Of a stretch of DNA of 59,334 bases, positions 42,943-51,270 are shown in pieces (position 1 is the stretch's first letter; each line of letters opens with the position of its first letter). This DNA comes from Synergistaceae bacterium. Its GTDB lineage: Bacteria; Synergistota; Synergistia; Synergistales; Aminobacteriaceae. The position numbers were made by a program, and so were the translations under genes. Below the pieces are notes generated by a model. That model was not told where the DNA came from and did not search any database. It saw only the letters and a list, made by a program, of their open reading frames with translations. Location: contig JAIRYN010000042.1 of NCBI GenBank assembly GCA_031267575.1, positions 1 to 59,334 of the forward strand, given 5' to 3'.

Positions 42943-45900
42943 CTACTGCGCCGCGACGCCTACCGCCAAATAGGTAGACAGCTTCTCCAGCACATCGTCC
43001 AAGTCCAGAGGTTTGCCCACATGGTCGTTCATCCCCGCCTCGATACATTTTTCGATGTCCTCCCGGAAGACGTTGGCGGTCATAGCGATGATAGGGATCG
43101 TTTTCGCTTTTGGACGATCCGACTCCCGGATGCGGCGAGTCGCTTCCAGCCCGTCCATCTCCGGCATTTGCAGATCCATGAAAATAATATCGTAGCGCTC
43201 CGGGTTTTCGCTGAACATACGTAGAGCGTCCACGCCATTCTCCGCGCAGTCGATTTCCACTTCCGTCGGCTCCAGCAGAGCCAACACGATCTCTCGATTG
43301 ATCTCCACGTCCTCGGCGAGCAGCACGTGACGCCCCGTGAATACGTCCATCGACTTGTCCGTCGCCTCGGACCGCGCGTCCTCGGAGAAGATATCACCGC
43401 TACCGAGACACTCGTTGACACAATCGACAATGTCGGACGAAAACAACGGCTTCGTCAAAAACCGGTCGACGCCGGCTGACTTCGCTTCATCGGCGATCAA
43501 ACTCCATTCTGTGGAAGAAATCATCGTGACGACCGAATAACCGGCCTGCCGCTCCTTGATTTTCTTTGTCAGCTCAATGCCGTTCATTCCAGGCATTTTC
43601 CAATCGATGAAATAGATATCGTGAAAGTTATTTTGTTCGAGCAGCACAGCGGCGGCTTCTCCGCTGGAAGCCACATCGCAAATAATCCCAAGCCTCTGTT
43701 CCATCTCTTTAAAGTACTCGCGAACCTCGGAATCGTCATCCACCACCAGTATACGGACGTTGTTCCAATTTACGCCCCCGGTCAGCAAAGCCTGACGCGC
43801 CGCTTTGCCCCGCGCGGCCTGTATCGTGAAGGTGAAAGTCGCGCCCTTCCCCAGCTCTGACTTGATCTGGATCTGCCCTCCCATCAACTCGACAATCCTT
43901 TTTGATATGGTCAGGCCGAGTCCTGTCCCACCGAATTTGCGGGAGGTACCGCTGTCTGCCTGCTGGAAGGCGTTGAACAGCCGTGCCTGTTGTTCCTCGC
44001 TAATGCCTATTCCAGTGTCGGTCACATCAAATTGAATGGCGCACAGACCGCCTTCCTCTCCAAGAAAACGCGCGTCTAAACGGATAGAGCCGTTTTCCGG
44101 TGTGAACTTCACGGCGTTGGAAAGAAGGTTTGTGATGACCTGCGTCAGCCGCTGATCGTCTCCCAGCAGCCTGTTGGGGATGTCTTTGCCGATGTTCACG
44201 CGGAGAGTTTGATGTTTTTCATCCACCCGGAAGTTGATGACGTTGACAATCCTCTGAAGCATTTTTTCAAAGTCGAAGTCCACAACCGAGAGTTCCAGTT
44301 TGTTGGCCTCGATCTTCGACATGTCCAAAATGTCGTTGACGACACCTAGCAGATGGTGGGAGGCGTTTTCGATTTTCTCAAAAGAGTAGTCCTTTTTTTC
44401 CGCGTCGGATGCCGATTTGCCGATAGACATCATACCGATGATGGCGTTGAGGGGTGTGCGTATTTCATGGCTCATATTGGATAAGAACTCGCTCTTAGCC
44501 CGACTCGACTCCTCCGCCTGGTCCTTCGCGATGACGAGCTGTTCGTTTAAACGGTTCAGTTTGTCGTTCTTTTCCTCCAGTTCTCTGGCGTAGTTCTGCA
44601 ATTTTTTGACGAGGTCGTCGATCTTTTCGGCCATGACCTTGAACGCTCTGGATAAAACGTCGATTTCATCACTACCCTGGCCCGATGGCACTTCGACGTC
44701 GAAATTTCCCTCTCCTATAGTTTTGGCGGTATTGGCCAGCACCAGGATCGGCTTCGTGACACTTCTCGCGATCAAGTATAAAAGGAAAGCGATCAGGCAG
44801 ATCGAAACGGCAGATACGCCTAAAGTGTAATTTCGGACGCCATTGGCGGCTTTAAGGACATCGACCATGGGGATACTCACCACGACCGACCAAGGCTTCG
44901 TGATTTCGCTGAACTGAATCGGCATGTATATTGTATAAAAATCCTTGCTGCTCGATATGTACATTTCGCCGTTTTTGATGGCGTTTTTCGCTTCCATCGC
45001 GTATTGCTGTCTGCTTGGATCCACCTGAAGCATTTCTCCGGCCATTTGGGGCGAAAGGAGCGACATATCCAGCTCGGTTTGACCGGGATTCGCCGCGTAG
45101 ACCTCCAGATTGTCAATGAATTTGAGAAGATTGCCGTATTCCTCGGTCTTGGCCTCATCCATCGGGTCTGGAGCGGGGGTTTTTTCCACGTAGGCTTTCG
45201 CGTGACGTATTGTTTCGACGACCTTGGGAGCGTTATTGGGAGTACTGTTATAAGCGTTGTACGTTAGCATATCGTACAGCAGCGTTTTCGTTAGATCCTG
45301 GGCGAGATATTGCGTGTTGGGGTGCGCCACGATGACACCGGCGTTCGAAAAAATCTGCGTAAATTCGCCTCCTTCGTAGGTATTCACCTTCGACACCATC
45401 TCCTGGAGCTTGTCGAGAACGATGTCGGAGGCGATGATGCCGATAAAATCACCTTTATGAAGGATAGGGAAAATCAAGCTGGCCAGCATGACAAAGTGGC
45501 CCTGTATCTGATACGGGTAAGGATCGGTGATGTATTCTCGTTTCGTTTCTTTGGGAACGATGTACCAATCGGCGATATCAATGTCGTATAAGGGCTCGAC
45601 CTCAATGTTGCCTCCAAGTTTGTTCCAGTAGGGTGAGTATCTTCCCGTCTCGTCGTATGCCGGTTTTTGCCCGGCGTACCGTTCGTCCCGCCCATCCAAC
45701 ATATTTGGGTCGTAAGCGATGCAAAAGGCAGTGATGTACTCCTTTTGGGCAAGGGCATTTCTCAGGATATCGTTCATCATATCCCGGTCGGTGAGGTTGT
45801 GGTCTTTCATAGTCTCGAACACGGTCGCCAAGGTCTCCGAAGTCACTCGCGCGCCTTGCAGTTCCGCCTTGATCTCGTTTTTGTATTTTTTCGCCATTTC

Positions 45901-46041
45901 CTCAGCCAAGCTGAAGGCGTCTTTTTTCGCCAATTTGACGCTTCTATCGGAGACGATCAAGGTAACCGCTAAAAAAGAGACAACGACGACAGCAGTGACC
46001 AAGGAAAATATTTGATTTTTCAAATTCAAGTTCTTAAACAT
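42943..46041 (-). CDS. Hybrid sensor histidine kinase with two receiver domains
   Basis: The 1032-residue protein has a membrane helix (residues 10-30), a large double-Cache sensor domain to about 400, a second helix (LGVSAVSICLIAFLLYLIA), HAMP, a coiled coil, HisKA with the phosphorylated His in NMSHEIRTPLNAIIGM (about 524), and an ATPase domain (TGIGISEEQQARLF, GGTGLGLTISK). Two receiver domains follow, with Asp in YFIDWKMPGMNG (about 814) and in IIFMDLQMPEMDG (about 955). There is no output domain. It ends 102 bases upstream of the B12-operon promoter and on the same strand, so they are separate units. The ligand is unknown. Confidence 0.95.
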   Translation of the reverse strand: MFKNLNLKNQIFSLVTAVVVVSFLAVTLIVSDRSVKLAKKDAFSLAEEMAKKYKNEIKAELQGARVTSETLATVFETMKDHNLTDRDMMNDILRNALAQKEYITAFCIAYDPNMLDGRDERYAGQKPAYDETGRYSPYWNKLGGNIEVEPLYDIDIADWYIVPKETKREYITDPYPYQIQGHFVMLASLIFPILHKGDFIGIIASDIVLDKLQEMVSKVNTYEGGEFTQIFSNAGVIVAHPNTQYLAQDLTKTLLYDMLTYNAYNSTPNNAPKVVETIRHAKAYVEKTPAPDPMDEAKTEEYGNLLKFIDNLEVYAANPGQTELDMSLLSPQMAGEMLQVDPSRQQYAMEAKNAIKNGEMYISSSKDFYTIYMPIQFSEITKPWSVVVSIPMVDVLKAANGVRNYTLGVSAVSICLIAFLLYLIARSVTKPILVLANTAKTIGEGNFDVEVPSGQGSDEIDVLSRAFKVMAEKIDDLVKKLQNYARELEEKNDKLNRLNEQLVIAKDQAEESSRAKSEFLSNMSHEIRTPLNAIIGMMSIGKSASDAEKKDYSFEKIENASHHLLGVVNDILDMSKIEANKLELSVVDFDFEKMLQRIVNVINFRVDEKHQTLRVNIGKDIPNRLLGDDQRLTQVITNLLSNAVKFTPENGSIRLDARFLGEEGGLCAIQFDVTDTGIGISEEQQARLFNAFQQADSGTSRKFGGTGLGLTISKRIVELMGGQIQIKSELGKGATFTFTIQAARGKAARQALLTGGVNWNNVRILVVDDDSEVREYFKEMEQRLGIICDVASSGEAAAVLLEQNNFHDIYFIDWKMPGMNGIELTKKIKERQAGYSVVTMISSTEWSLIADEAKSAGVDRFLTKPLFSSDIVDCVNECLGSGDIFSEDARSEATDKSMDVFTGRHVLLAEDVEINREIVLALLEPTEVEIDCAENGVDALRMFSENPERYDIIFMDLQMPEMDGLEATRRIRESDRPKAKTIPIIAMTANVFREDIEKCIEAGMNDHVGKPLDLDDVLEKLSTYLAVGVAAQ

Positions 46042-46426
46042 GCTTTACCCTCTCAAAGTTTTTTAAAGTTGTTCTCAATTAAGTGATTTTAATTAAGTGA
46101 TTTTACTGAAAGCGAGGCTTCAGACTATGAGCGAAAACACGAAATAATCACTGAGTCATTATAACGTCAAACCGGCAAAGATTCCAGTCAGAAGGATTTA
46201 GTTTTTGACAGACAATCGACCGTTGGTATTTCCTACTTTTTTCTGAGTTGGCCCTTTTGGGGTTGTGAAAGTCAAAGTTGATGAGAATATTTAAAAGACC
46301 TATTCAAAACGCTTTCTTTATGTGAAAATACTTTATGTGAAAATCGAGGTGCGCAAATGGTGGATAGTTGGCTGGTTTCGGTTCATGCTGGTTGGTTTCG
46401 GTTCATAATGAAAGCGGGGGTTGCAG
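46042..46426. other. Divergent intergenic region rich in short duplications
   Basis: No gene is seen. Three tandem pairs are present: AATTAAGTGATTTT at 46077-46104, a 15-mer starting CTTTATGTGAAAAT at 46316-46345, and GSTGGTTTCGGTTCAT-type 16-mers at 46371-46406 with a 4-base spacer. The last two are close to the start of the next gene. Confidence 0.7.
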
Positions 46427-47236
46427 ATGAAGAAAAAAGTGGCGCTGACGATTTTATTTGGGGCGTTTTTCAGTACGATAGCGTATGGAGGAGAAAGATG
46501 GGAAAGATGGGAAAGCAACGGCGTGGACGTTTTCTACCCCTATGAACAGATGGGGAGATATCCGGAGAGCTTTCCGAGGGAAGAAGGCTACGACCGAGGG
46601 ACCTCGGGCACCTACCCCAGGGAATATGGTTATCCACAGCCACAACAGGACTCTCGAGGGTATACCCAGGGCCAAGGAAATCCCTATCAAGGAAATCCCT
46701 ATCAACCTTACCAGCAACCCCATCCAGGGAATTCCAGCCCTTATCCTCAAGGAAACGCTCCCAAAGATTACCCTCAAGTGAGATATCCGCAAACGCAAAA
46801 TCCGCTCTACCCATCTCAAAACCCCCCAAGAGGTTACTCGGACGTGGGGGGAGCTTACCCACAAAATCCGCAAAACCCGCCGAGAGGGTATTCGGGGTCA
46901 ACATATCCGACTCCTTCAGGAAAATCGACTTATCCACAGAACCCTAGACAAGATCCCAGGGAATATCCCCAGCGCGGTTATCGAGAGGACCCGTTGAGCG
47001 TCTATGCCCGAGGGGAATATCCCCAGCAAAATTCGCCCAACGCTTATGGGGCTTATGGGGACGGTGGCTATCCTTCGAGGGACCCGCGAGGCTATGGCGC
47101 TTACTCGCCACCTCCACAAAGGTATGGGTATCCGAGGACGGACTCCGATTATCTTCGAAGATTCGAGGAAATCGTATCCGAGTACAATTACGGTCGGGGA
47201 AGAGCGCCCGTACCCTATAACAGGTACCAATACTAA
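46427..47236 (+). CDS. Secreted Tyr/Pro/Gln/Gly-rich low-complexity protein
   Basis: I do not recognise this 269-residue protein. It has a short signal peptide (MKKKVALTILFGAFFSTIAYG) and then about 240 residues made almost only of Tyr, Pro, Gln, Gly, Asn, Ser and Arg, in loose repeats such as NPPRGYS, YPQNPQ and GYPQPQQ. A 15-base duplication (46673-46702) repeats the unit QGNPY. The last 30 residues are less repetitive (RRFEEIVSEYNYGRGR). The composition suggests a disordered or adhesive, matrix-like exported protein, but that is inference. The ATG is preceded by GGGGGT. It is followed by a strong terminator and is monocistronic. Confidence 0.72.
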   Translation: MKKKVALTILFGAFFSTIAYGGERWERWESNGVDVFYPYEQMGRYPESFPREEGYDRGTSGTYPREYGYPQPQQDSRGYTQGQGNPYQGNPYQPYQQPHPGNSSPYPQGNAPKDYPQVRYPQTQNPLYPSQNPPRGYSDVGGAYPQNPQNPPRGYSGSTYPTPSGKSTYPQNPRQDPREYPQRGYREDPLSVYARGEYPQQNSPNAYGAYGDGGYPSRDPRGYGAYSPPPQRYGYPRTDSDYLRRFEEIVSEYNYGRGRAPVPYNRYQY

Positions 47237-47250
47237 AAAGAAAACGAGAA

Positions 47251-47288
47251 GGAGGCCGTCCGTTAGCCGAGCGGCCTCCCCTTTTTTT
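47251..47288 (+). terminator. Rho-independent terminator
   Basis: GGAGGCCG and CGGCCTCC form a GC-rich stem followed by CCTTTTTTT. It ends the gene for the Tyr/Pro-rich protein and may also serve the convergent substrate-binding protein gene. Confidence 0.92.
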
Positions 47289-47306
47289 CGTTTGTTTTAC
47301 GCTTCC

Positions 47307-48476
47307 CTAAAATGCCGCCTGAGGATCCCAGGTTTCAAGGTAGAGCAACACGCCGTCTTTGACCTGAAGAATGGCGCCCGGCTTGTTCAGTGGATTGTGG
47401 GTCTCTTTGTCCACCGTCCAAGAAAAGTGAGTTACGTCAAAGTTCTGCGTGTTTTCGATAGCATCCCGGATAGCCGGGCCCTCGGCCTTACCCGCCGTCT
47501 CGATGGCGTGGAAAATCATTTGCAGAATGTCGTATCCGAAAGTTGTATTCAGAATCTCCGTGGGTTTTCTTCTGTATTCTTTTTCGAATTTCTCGATCAA
47601 CCCCGCGAGTTTGGGATCGTTTTCGCTCATTGGGTAGACCCAGAAGGTCCCTTCCATAGCGTTCCCCGCGATTTCAAAGATATTGGGGCTGTAACCGTCT
47701 CCTCCCATAAAGAAAGGCTTCCAGTCTAGCTCGGCGGCCTGCTTGATCACGAGCCCCATCTCTTTGTAGAGCATCGTCAAAGCCACTGCTTCCGCTCCCC
47801 ATGCCTTGGCCTCAGTCAACTGCGCCCGGAAATCTACGTCTCCGCCTCTGTAGGCCCAGAACCTATTTTCCACCTGCAACTCGTCCGCCCGGGCTTTGAC
47901 AAACTCCGTCAGTCCCTCTGAGTAGGCGTCTCCGATATCCCCAATGATAGCTAGCTTTTTCGCGCCGCATTTCTTGATCAAATAATCGGCGATAATCATC
48001 CCCTGATAGGGGTCGGTGTAGGTGATGCGGAACATATAAGGTCGTACCTTCCCCGTATCCGGGTTCACCGTCACTGTAGGGTTCGTTGCGGAACTGGAAA
48101 TCACAGGAATCTGTTCCTTGTCGGCGATGGGCGCCACGGCAAGTTGAATCCCGCTGTAGTTACTACCCCCGATGGCGACGACTTTATCGTCGAAAATTAA
48201 CCTACGAATGGCGTTCACCGCGTCCTCAGGCTTGCCCTTGATGTCATAACAGACCAGCGCTACCGGTTGTCCCAAAAGCCCGCCCTTTTCGTTGAGTTCC
48301 TTGACCGCCAGGGTCGCGGCGTCGCGTTCATGTTGCCCCCAGGTTGCCCCCTCCCCCGTCAAAGTCGCGAGATAACCAATCTTGATCGGTTCGGCGGCAA
48401 ACGCGCAACTTGCCGCTACCCCAAAAATGACCCCCACTAATACGCTTTTACCTAACCATTCCGTTACCCATTTCAT
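47307..48476 (-). CDS. Branched-chain amino-acid-type ABC binding protein
   Basis: This 389-residue periplasmic protein has a signal peptide (residues 1-27, WLGKSVLVGVIFGVAASCAF) and the LivJ/BraC-type fold. Family signatures include PIKIGYLATLTGEGATWGQH, VALVCYDIKGKPEDAVNAIR and VVAIGGSNYSGIQLAVAPIA. Related proteins bind leucine, isoleucine, valine or other amino acids and small amides, and pass them to a membrane transporter. No permease or ATPase genes are adjacent, so it is an orphan here. The substrate cannot be named from sequence. Members of this phylum commonly live on amino acids, which fits. Confidence 0.92.
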   Translation of the reverse strand: MKWVTEWLGKSVLVGVIFGVAASCAFAAEPIKIGYLATLTGEGATWGQHERDAATLAVKELNEKGGLLGQPVALVCYDIKGKPEDAVNAIRRLIFDDKVVAIGGSNYSGIQLAVAPIADKEQIPVISSSATNPTVTVNPDTGKVRPYMFRITYTDPYQGMIIADYLIKKCGAKKLAIIGDIGDAYSEGLTEFVKARADELQVENRFWAYRGGDVDFRAQLTEAKAWGAEAVALTMLYKEMGLVIKQAAELDWKPFFMGGDGYSPNIFEIAGNAMEGTFWVYPMSENDPKLAGLIEKFEKEYRRKPTEILNTTFGYDILQMIFHAIETAGKAEGPAIRDAIENTQNFDVTHFSWTVDKETHNPLNKPGAILQVKDGVLLYLETWDPQAAF

Positions 48477-48916
48477 GACTGACTCTTCGCTCTCCTTCTT
48501 TTTTACAGGATAAATTTTAAAATCACAAAAGACGAGAGGAATTATATTTTAGTTTCTTTAATAAGTCAATATTAAAATAAAGTTTATTTTTAAAGGTCAG
48601 GTCTAAAACCTTCGGCTTCCAATCAGATAGCTTTTAGTCAGATAGCTTTTAGCATGTTTTTTATTTTGGAGTCAACATCTGTGGAGTAGAAAGTCTTTTT
48701 TCTACAACAGCAAGGAAAAAAGATGAAGGAAAAAAAATGAGGGAAAAAACCGGTCAGCAGCTCGAAGCTCTATGCTGTGCCTCTTGCGTTTCTCAGCCAA
48801 CTTTGTTTCAAAACAGTAAAATTCTGTTCCGCGATACCGTGCCACCTCCCAGAGCGCGATGGCCTATATTTGTGTTATTCTATTTAGTATATAACAACGT
48901 GGGTGGTGGTTTCTTT
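48477..48916. other. Divergent intergenic region
   Basis: No convincing gene is seen. A 15-mer TCAGATAGCTTTTAG is duplicated at 48623-48652, and A-rich AAGGAAAAAA-type repeats lie near 48710-48745. The open frame from ATG 48737 joins the HIT protein in frame but its first 60 residues are not similar to HIT proteins. Promoters for both flanking genes should be here. Confidence 0.5.
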
Positions 48917-49396
48917 ATGAATCATCTTTTTGCGACCTGGCGAATGGATTATATTATGGCGCCGAAGCATGAGGGGTGTATTTTTTGTGATTTCCCAGCC
49001 GAGCACCGTGACGAGGAGCGCTATATTCTCCATCGAGGCGCGGCGTGTTTTGTCATTTTAAATCTCTATCCTTATAACCCAGGGCACTTGATGGTGGTGC
49101 CCTATCGTCATACGAACCTTTACGAATCTTTAATGGACAACGAACACGACGACATGAACCGTTTGACTGCCCGTGCCGTTCAGGTGTTGAAGCGAGTTAT
49201 GCTTCCGGAGGGGTTTAATATAGGAATGAATTTGGGAAAAACGGCAGGCGCGGGAATGGTGGGCCACCTACACCTGCACGTGGTTCCCCGATGGGATGGA
49301 GACAACAACTTTATGGCGGTAACAGCGGACACAAGAGTGGTTCCGGAGGCTTTGAACAGGACCTATCAGAAACTGAAAGAGTCTTGGGAACAGTAG
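48917..49396 (+). CDS. HIT family nucleotide hydrolase
   Basis: The 159-residue protein carries the histidine triad HLHLHVVPRW (His near 116, 118 and 120), with the catalytic middle His. Upstream motifs are NLYPYNPGHLMVVPYRHTN and NIGMNLGKTAGAGMVG. An N-terminal CxxC (CIFCDFP) is present, as in the AP4A-phosphorylase-like HIT branch (APA2/FHIT-like). Such enzymes split dinucleoside polyphosphates or nucleoside phosphoramidates. The start is ATG 48917 (MNHLFATWRMDYIMAPKHEG), where family similarity begins. Confidence 0.92.
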   Translation: MNHLFATWRMDYIMAPKHEGCIFCDFPAEHRDEERYILHRGAACFVILNLYPYNPGHLMVVPYRHTNLYESLMDNEHDDMNRLTARAVQVLKRVMLPEGFNIGMNLGKTAGAGMVGHLHLHVVPRWDGDNNFMAVTADTRVVPEALNRTYQKLKESWEQ

Positions 49397-49404
49397 GATC
49401 AGTT

Positions 49405-50106
49405 TTGTCGACGGAACCTCAAGCGCAAAGAGAAGACAGAGATGTTTTTTGGGAACCGGCAAGAGTTACGACGGCGGAAGTCAAGATCAAAAGATCTCTT
49501 TTTATCGGGCGTCTTTTTCCTTGCAGAAGCGTCGAGGATGTTCGAACGTTCTTGACGTGTACGGAAACCGAGCACAAGAACGCGGCGCATCATTGTTGGG
49601 CGTATCTCTTGGATTCCCGGGGCAAAACAAAATATTTCTCCGACGACGGAGAACCCGCGGGGACTGCTGGAAAACCAATTCTTTCGGCCATAGAGCGATG
49701 CGGCATGGTCAACTTGCTGATAGTGGTAACGCGTTACTTCGGAGGGATCAAGCTGGGTGTTCGAGGATTAATCGAGGCTTATGGGCAGGCTGCTTCGAAT
49801 GCGTTAGAGCGGGCCGAGCGGGTGAGACGGGTTCGCTCACGAAAGTTGGCGATTTGCCTCCCATACGCTATAATAAAAGATATAACGTATTTATTAGAAG
49901 TTTATGGACTGACCGGCGTTCCAAGGTGGAATTACGGCTCGGAGGTAGAGGTTATCGCCAGAGTGAAAGAGTCTGCTATGTTACAAATAACGGCTATATT
50001 CGATGAACTTCAGGCGAGAAAACGTATTCATAGCTGGAAATGGCTGGAAGAAGGTTTCTCTTATAATGAGCAACATAATCCACATATTATGGATTCATCG
50101 CCTTAA
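49405..50106 (+). CDS. YigZ/IMPACT family protein
   Basis: This protein of about 233 residues matches the YigZ/UPF0029 family: RSLFIGRLFPCRSVEDVRTF, NAAHHCWAYLL, KTKYFSDDGEPAGTAGKPIL and VTRYFGGIKLGVRGLIEAYG are family hallmarks. The C-terminal domain resembles EF-G-like folds. Relatives of eukaryotic IMPACT bind ribosome-linked factors; the bacterial role is uncertain. I chose the TTG at 49405, six bases after AGGA, which itself overlaps the HIT stop. The frame continues upstream into the HIT gene but without similarity. Confidence 0.87.
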   Translation: MSTEPQAQREDRDVFWEPARVTTAEVKIKRSLFIGRLFPCRSVEDVRTFLTCTETEHKNAAHHCWAYLLDSRGKTKYFSDDGEPAGTAGKPILSAIERCGMVNLLIVVTRYFGGIKLGVRGLIEAYGQAASNALERAERVRRVRSRKLAICLPYAIIKDITYLLEVYGLTGVPRWNYGSEVEVIARVKESAMLQITAIFDELQARKRIHSWKWLEEGFSYNEQHNPHIMDSSP

Positions 50107-50138
50107 ATAAGCTACTAATGCCTGTTCTTCTCCCCTTG

Positions 50139-50195
50139 CCAAAGGCGTTTTCCTCTTTAAACCAGAAGAAAACGCCTTTGGTCTTAATTAATTTT
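50139..50195 (+). terminator. Strong rho-independent terminator
   Basis: CCAAAGGCGTTTTC and GAAAACGCCTTTGG form a perfect 14-bp stem around a 15-base loop, followed by a T-rich tail. It ends the HIT-YigZ unit. Confidence 0.92.
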
Positions 50196-50350
50196 AAACT
50201 TTTCAGGCGCTTTAATTTTCTTAAATTTCTTTTAGCTGTGAAAGTCTTTGCAGGTTTCTTTAAGCAAATTTGATTATTGATGAATATTGACCTTTACGTT
50301 AAAATAGACAAATGAAAACAATATTAAATTTAACGTTATCTTACGATAAA

Positions 50351-50690
50351 GCGATGAGAAAGCCAACGACTTCAGCTGTTGGATAAGATTGGGTAAGATT
50401 GGATAAGAGTTGGATAAAATTGGATGAGAATCGCAACGCCGTCGTTAGCGGCGTTTGTTTTGTATTTGGTTTCTTGCCATATGTCTACTTTCATGTTAAA
50501 CTCCTTTTATGGCTTATCAACGCGAGATACGGGGCGGAACACGACCGGGATATCAATCGGGATATTGATGCGGCTGTAAATATTCTCAGAGTGGGGGCAT
50601 CCACTCTTAAAGGAAAAGACGTAAGACCGGTTTCAGTCGGCTGTCTTTGTCGATCTTAGAATTCCACAACTTTAGTCGTGGGAGTATGTC
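50351..50690 (+). pseudogene. IS200/IS605-type remnant with TnpB C-terminal fragment
   Basis: The frame at about 50515-50659 encodes GAEHDRDINRDIDAAVNILR followed by VGASTLKGKDVRPVSVG, the C-terminal end of TnpB proteins after the zinc finger. A 12-base duplication (50546-50569) has turned the family motif HDRDxDAA into HDRDINRDIDAA. Just downstream, TTCCACAACTTTAGTCGTGG is a hairpin like the right end of IS605-family elements. A similar hairpin (CCAACGACTTCAGCTGTTGG) lies at 50363-50382, followed by five 10-11-mers of the type TTGGATAAGA (50379-50429). No TnpA and no nuclease residues remain. Confidence 0.78.
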
Positions 50691-50745
50691 AACGTTGGAG
50701 TTTGTCTTTAGGATGGGCGCCGAGTTTCAGGGAGGTTTTGGAGGA

Positions 50746-51234
50746 ATGCCTAATTTGACTTTGACGCGTGTGATCGAACAATATATCAACAAACTTTTCG
50801 GTGACGGAAGCGAGGAATCTAGCGTCTCGTTACGGCGAAAGGAGCTGGCGGAGTCTTTCGGATGCGTCCCCAGCCAGATCAACTATGTTCTGCGCAAATG
50901 TTTCACTCCTGAAAGGGGCTATTTGGTGGAAAGCCAAAGGGGGGAACACGGCTACATCCGTATCGTGCGCGTCTCCTACTCGAAACCGGAGGATAAGATA
51001 AGACACATGGAGGAGATCGTGGGCGATGCTCTTTCCGAACAAGATTGTAAAAGACTCCTGACCAATCTTCAAGAGAGAGGCTTGATAAATGTCCGGGAAC
51101 GTCTGATAATTGAGGTGGCGTTGAGGTACGTGGACGGTTTGGGACGGTCCGAGTTCGATCTGTCGCCTTACAAGCGCAGCGTTCTCCAGGCCGACGTGTT
51201 GAAACGGACGTTGCGAGGTTTGCTGCTGACTTAA
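50746..51234 (+). CDS. ctsR: CtsR family heat-shock repressor
   Basis: CtsR represses clp genes until protein stress inactivates it. The 162-residue protein has the winged-helix core RKELAESFGCVPSQINYVLR followed by KCFTPERGYLVESQRGEHGY with the conserved RG-x-G-Y wing, and a C-terminal dimerisation domain. I chose ATG 50746, where similarity begins (MPNLTLTRVIEQYINKLF), with GGGAGG ten bases upstream. It lies 36 bases before clpC. McsA and McsB, which separate the two genes in Bacillus, are absent. I found no clear tandem CtsR heptad site upstream. Confidence 0.93.
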   Translation: MPNLTLTRVIEQYINKLFGDGSEESSVSLRRKELAESFGCVPSQINYVLRKCFTPERGYLVESQRGEHGYIRIVRVSYSKPEDKIRHMEEIVGDALSEQDCKRLLTNLQERGLINVRERLIIEVALRYVDGLGRSEFDLSPYKRSVLQADVLKRTLRGLLLT

Positions 51235-51270
51235 CAAATCAAGTTCGCAAACAGAAAGGTATATGGACTC

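Noticed and set aside
50280-50330. Possible CtsR operator (TTGACCTTT region)
   Set aside because: Only one half of the tandem GGTCAAA-type site is recognisable, and it lies before the IS remnant, about 450 bases from the ctsR start.
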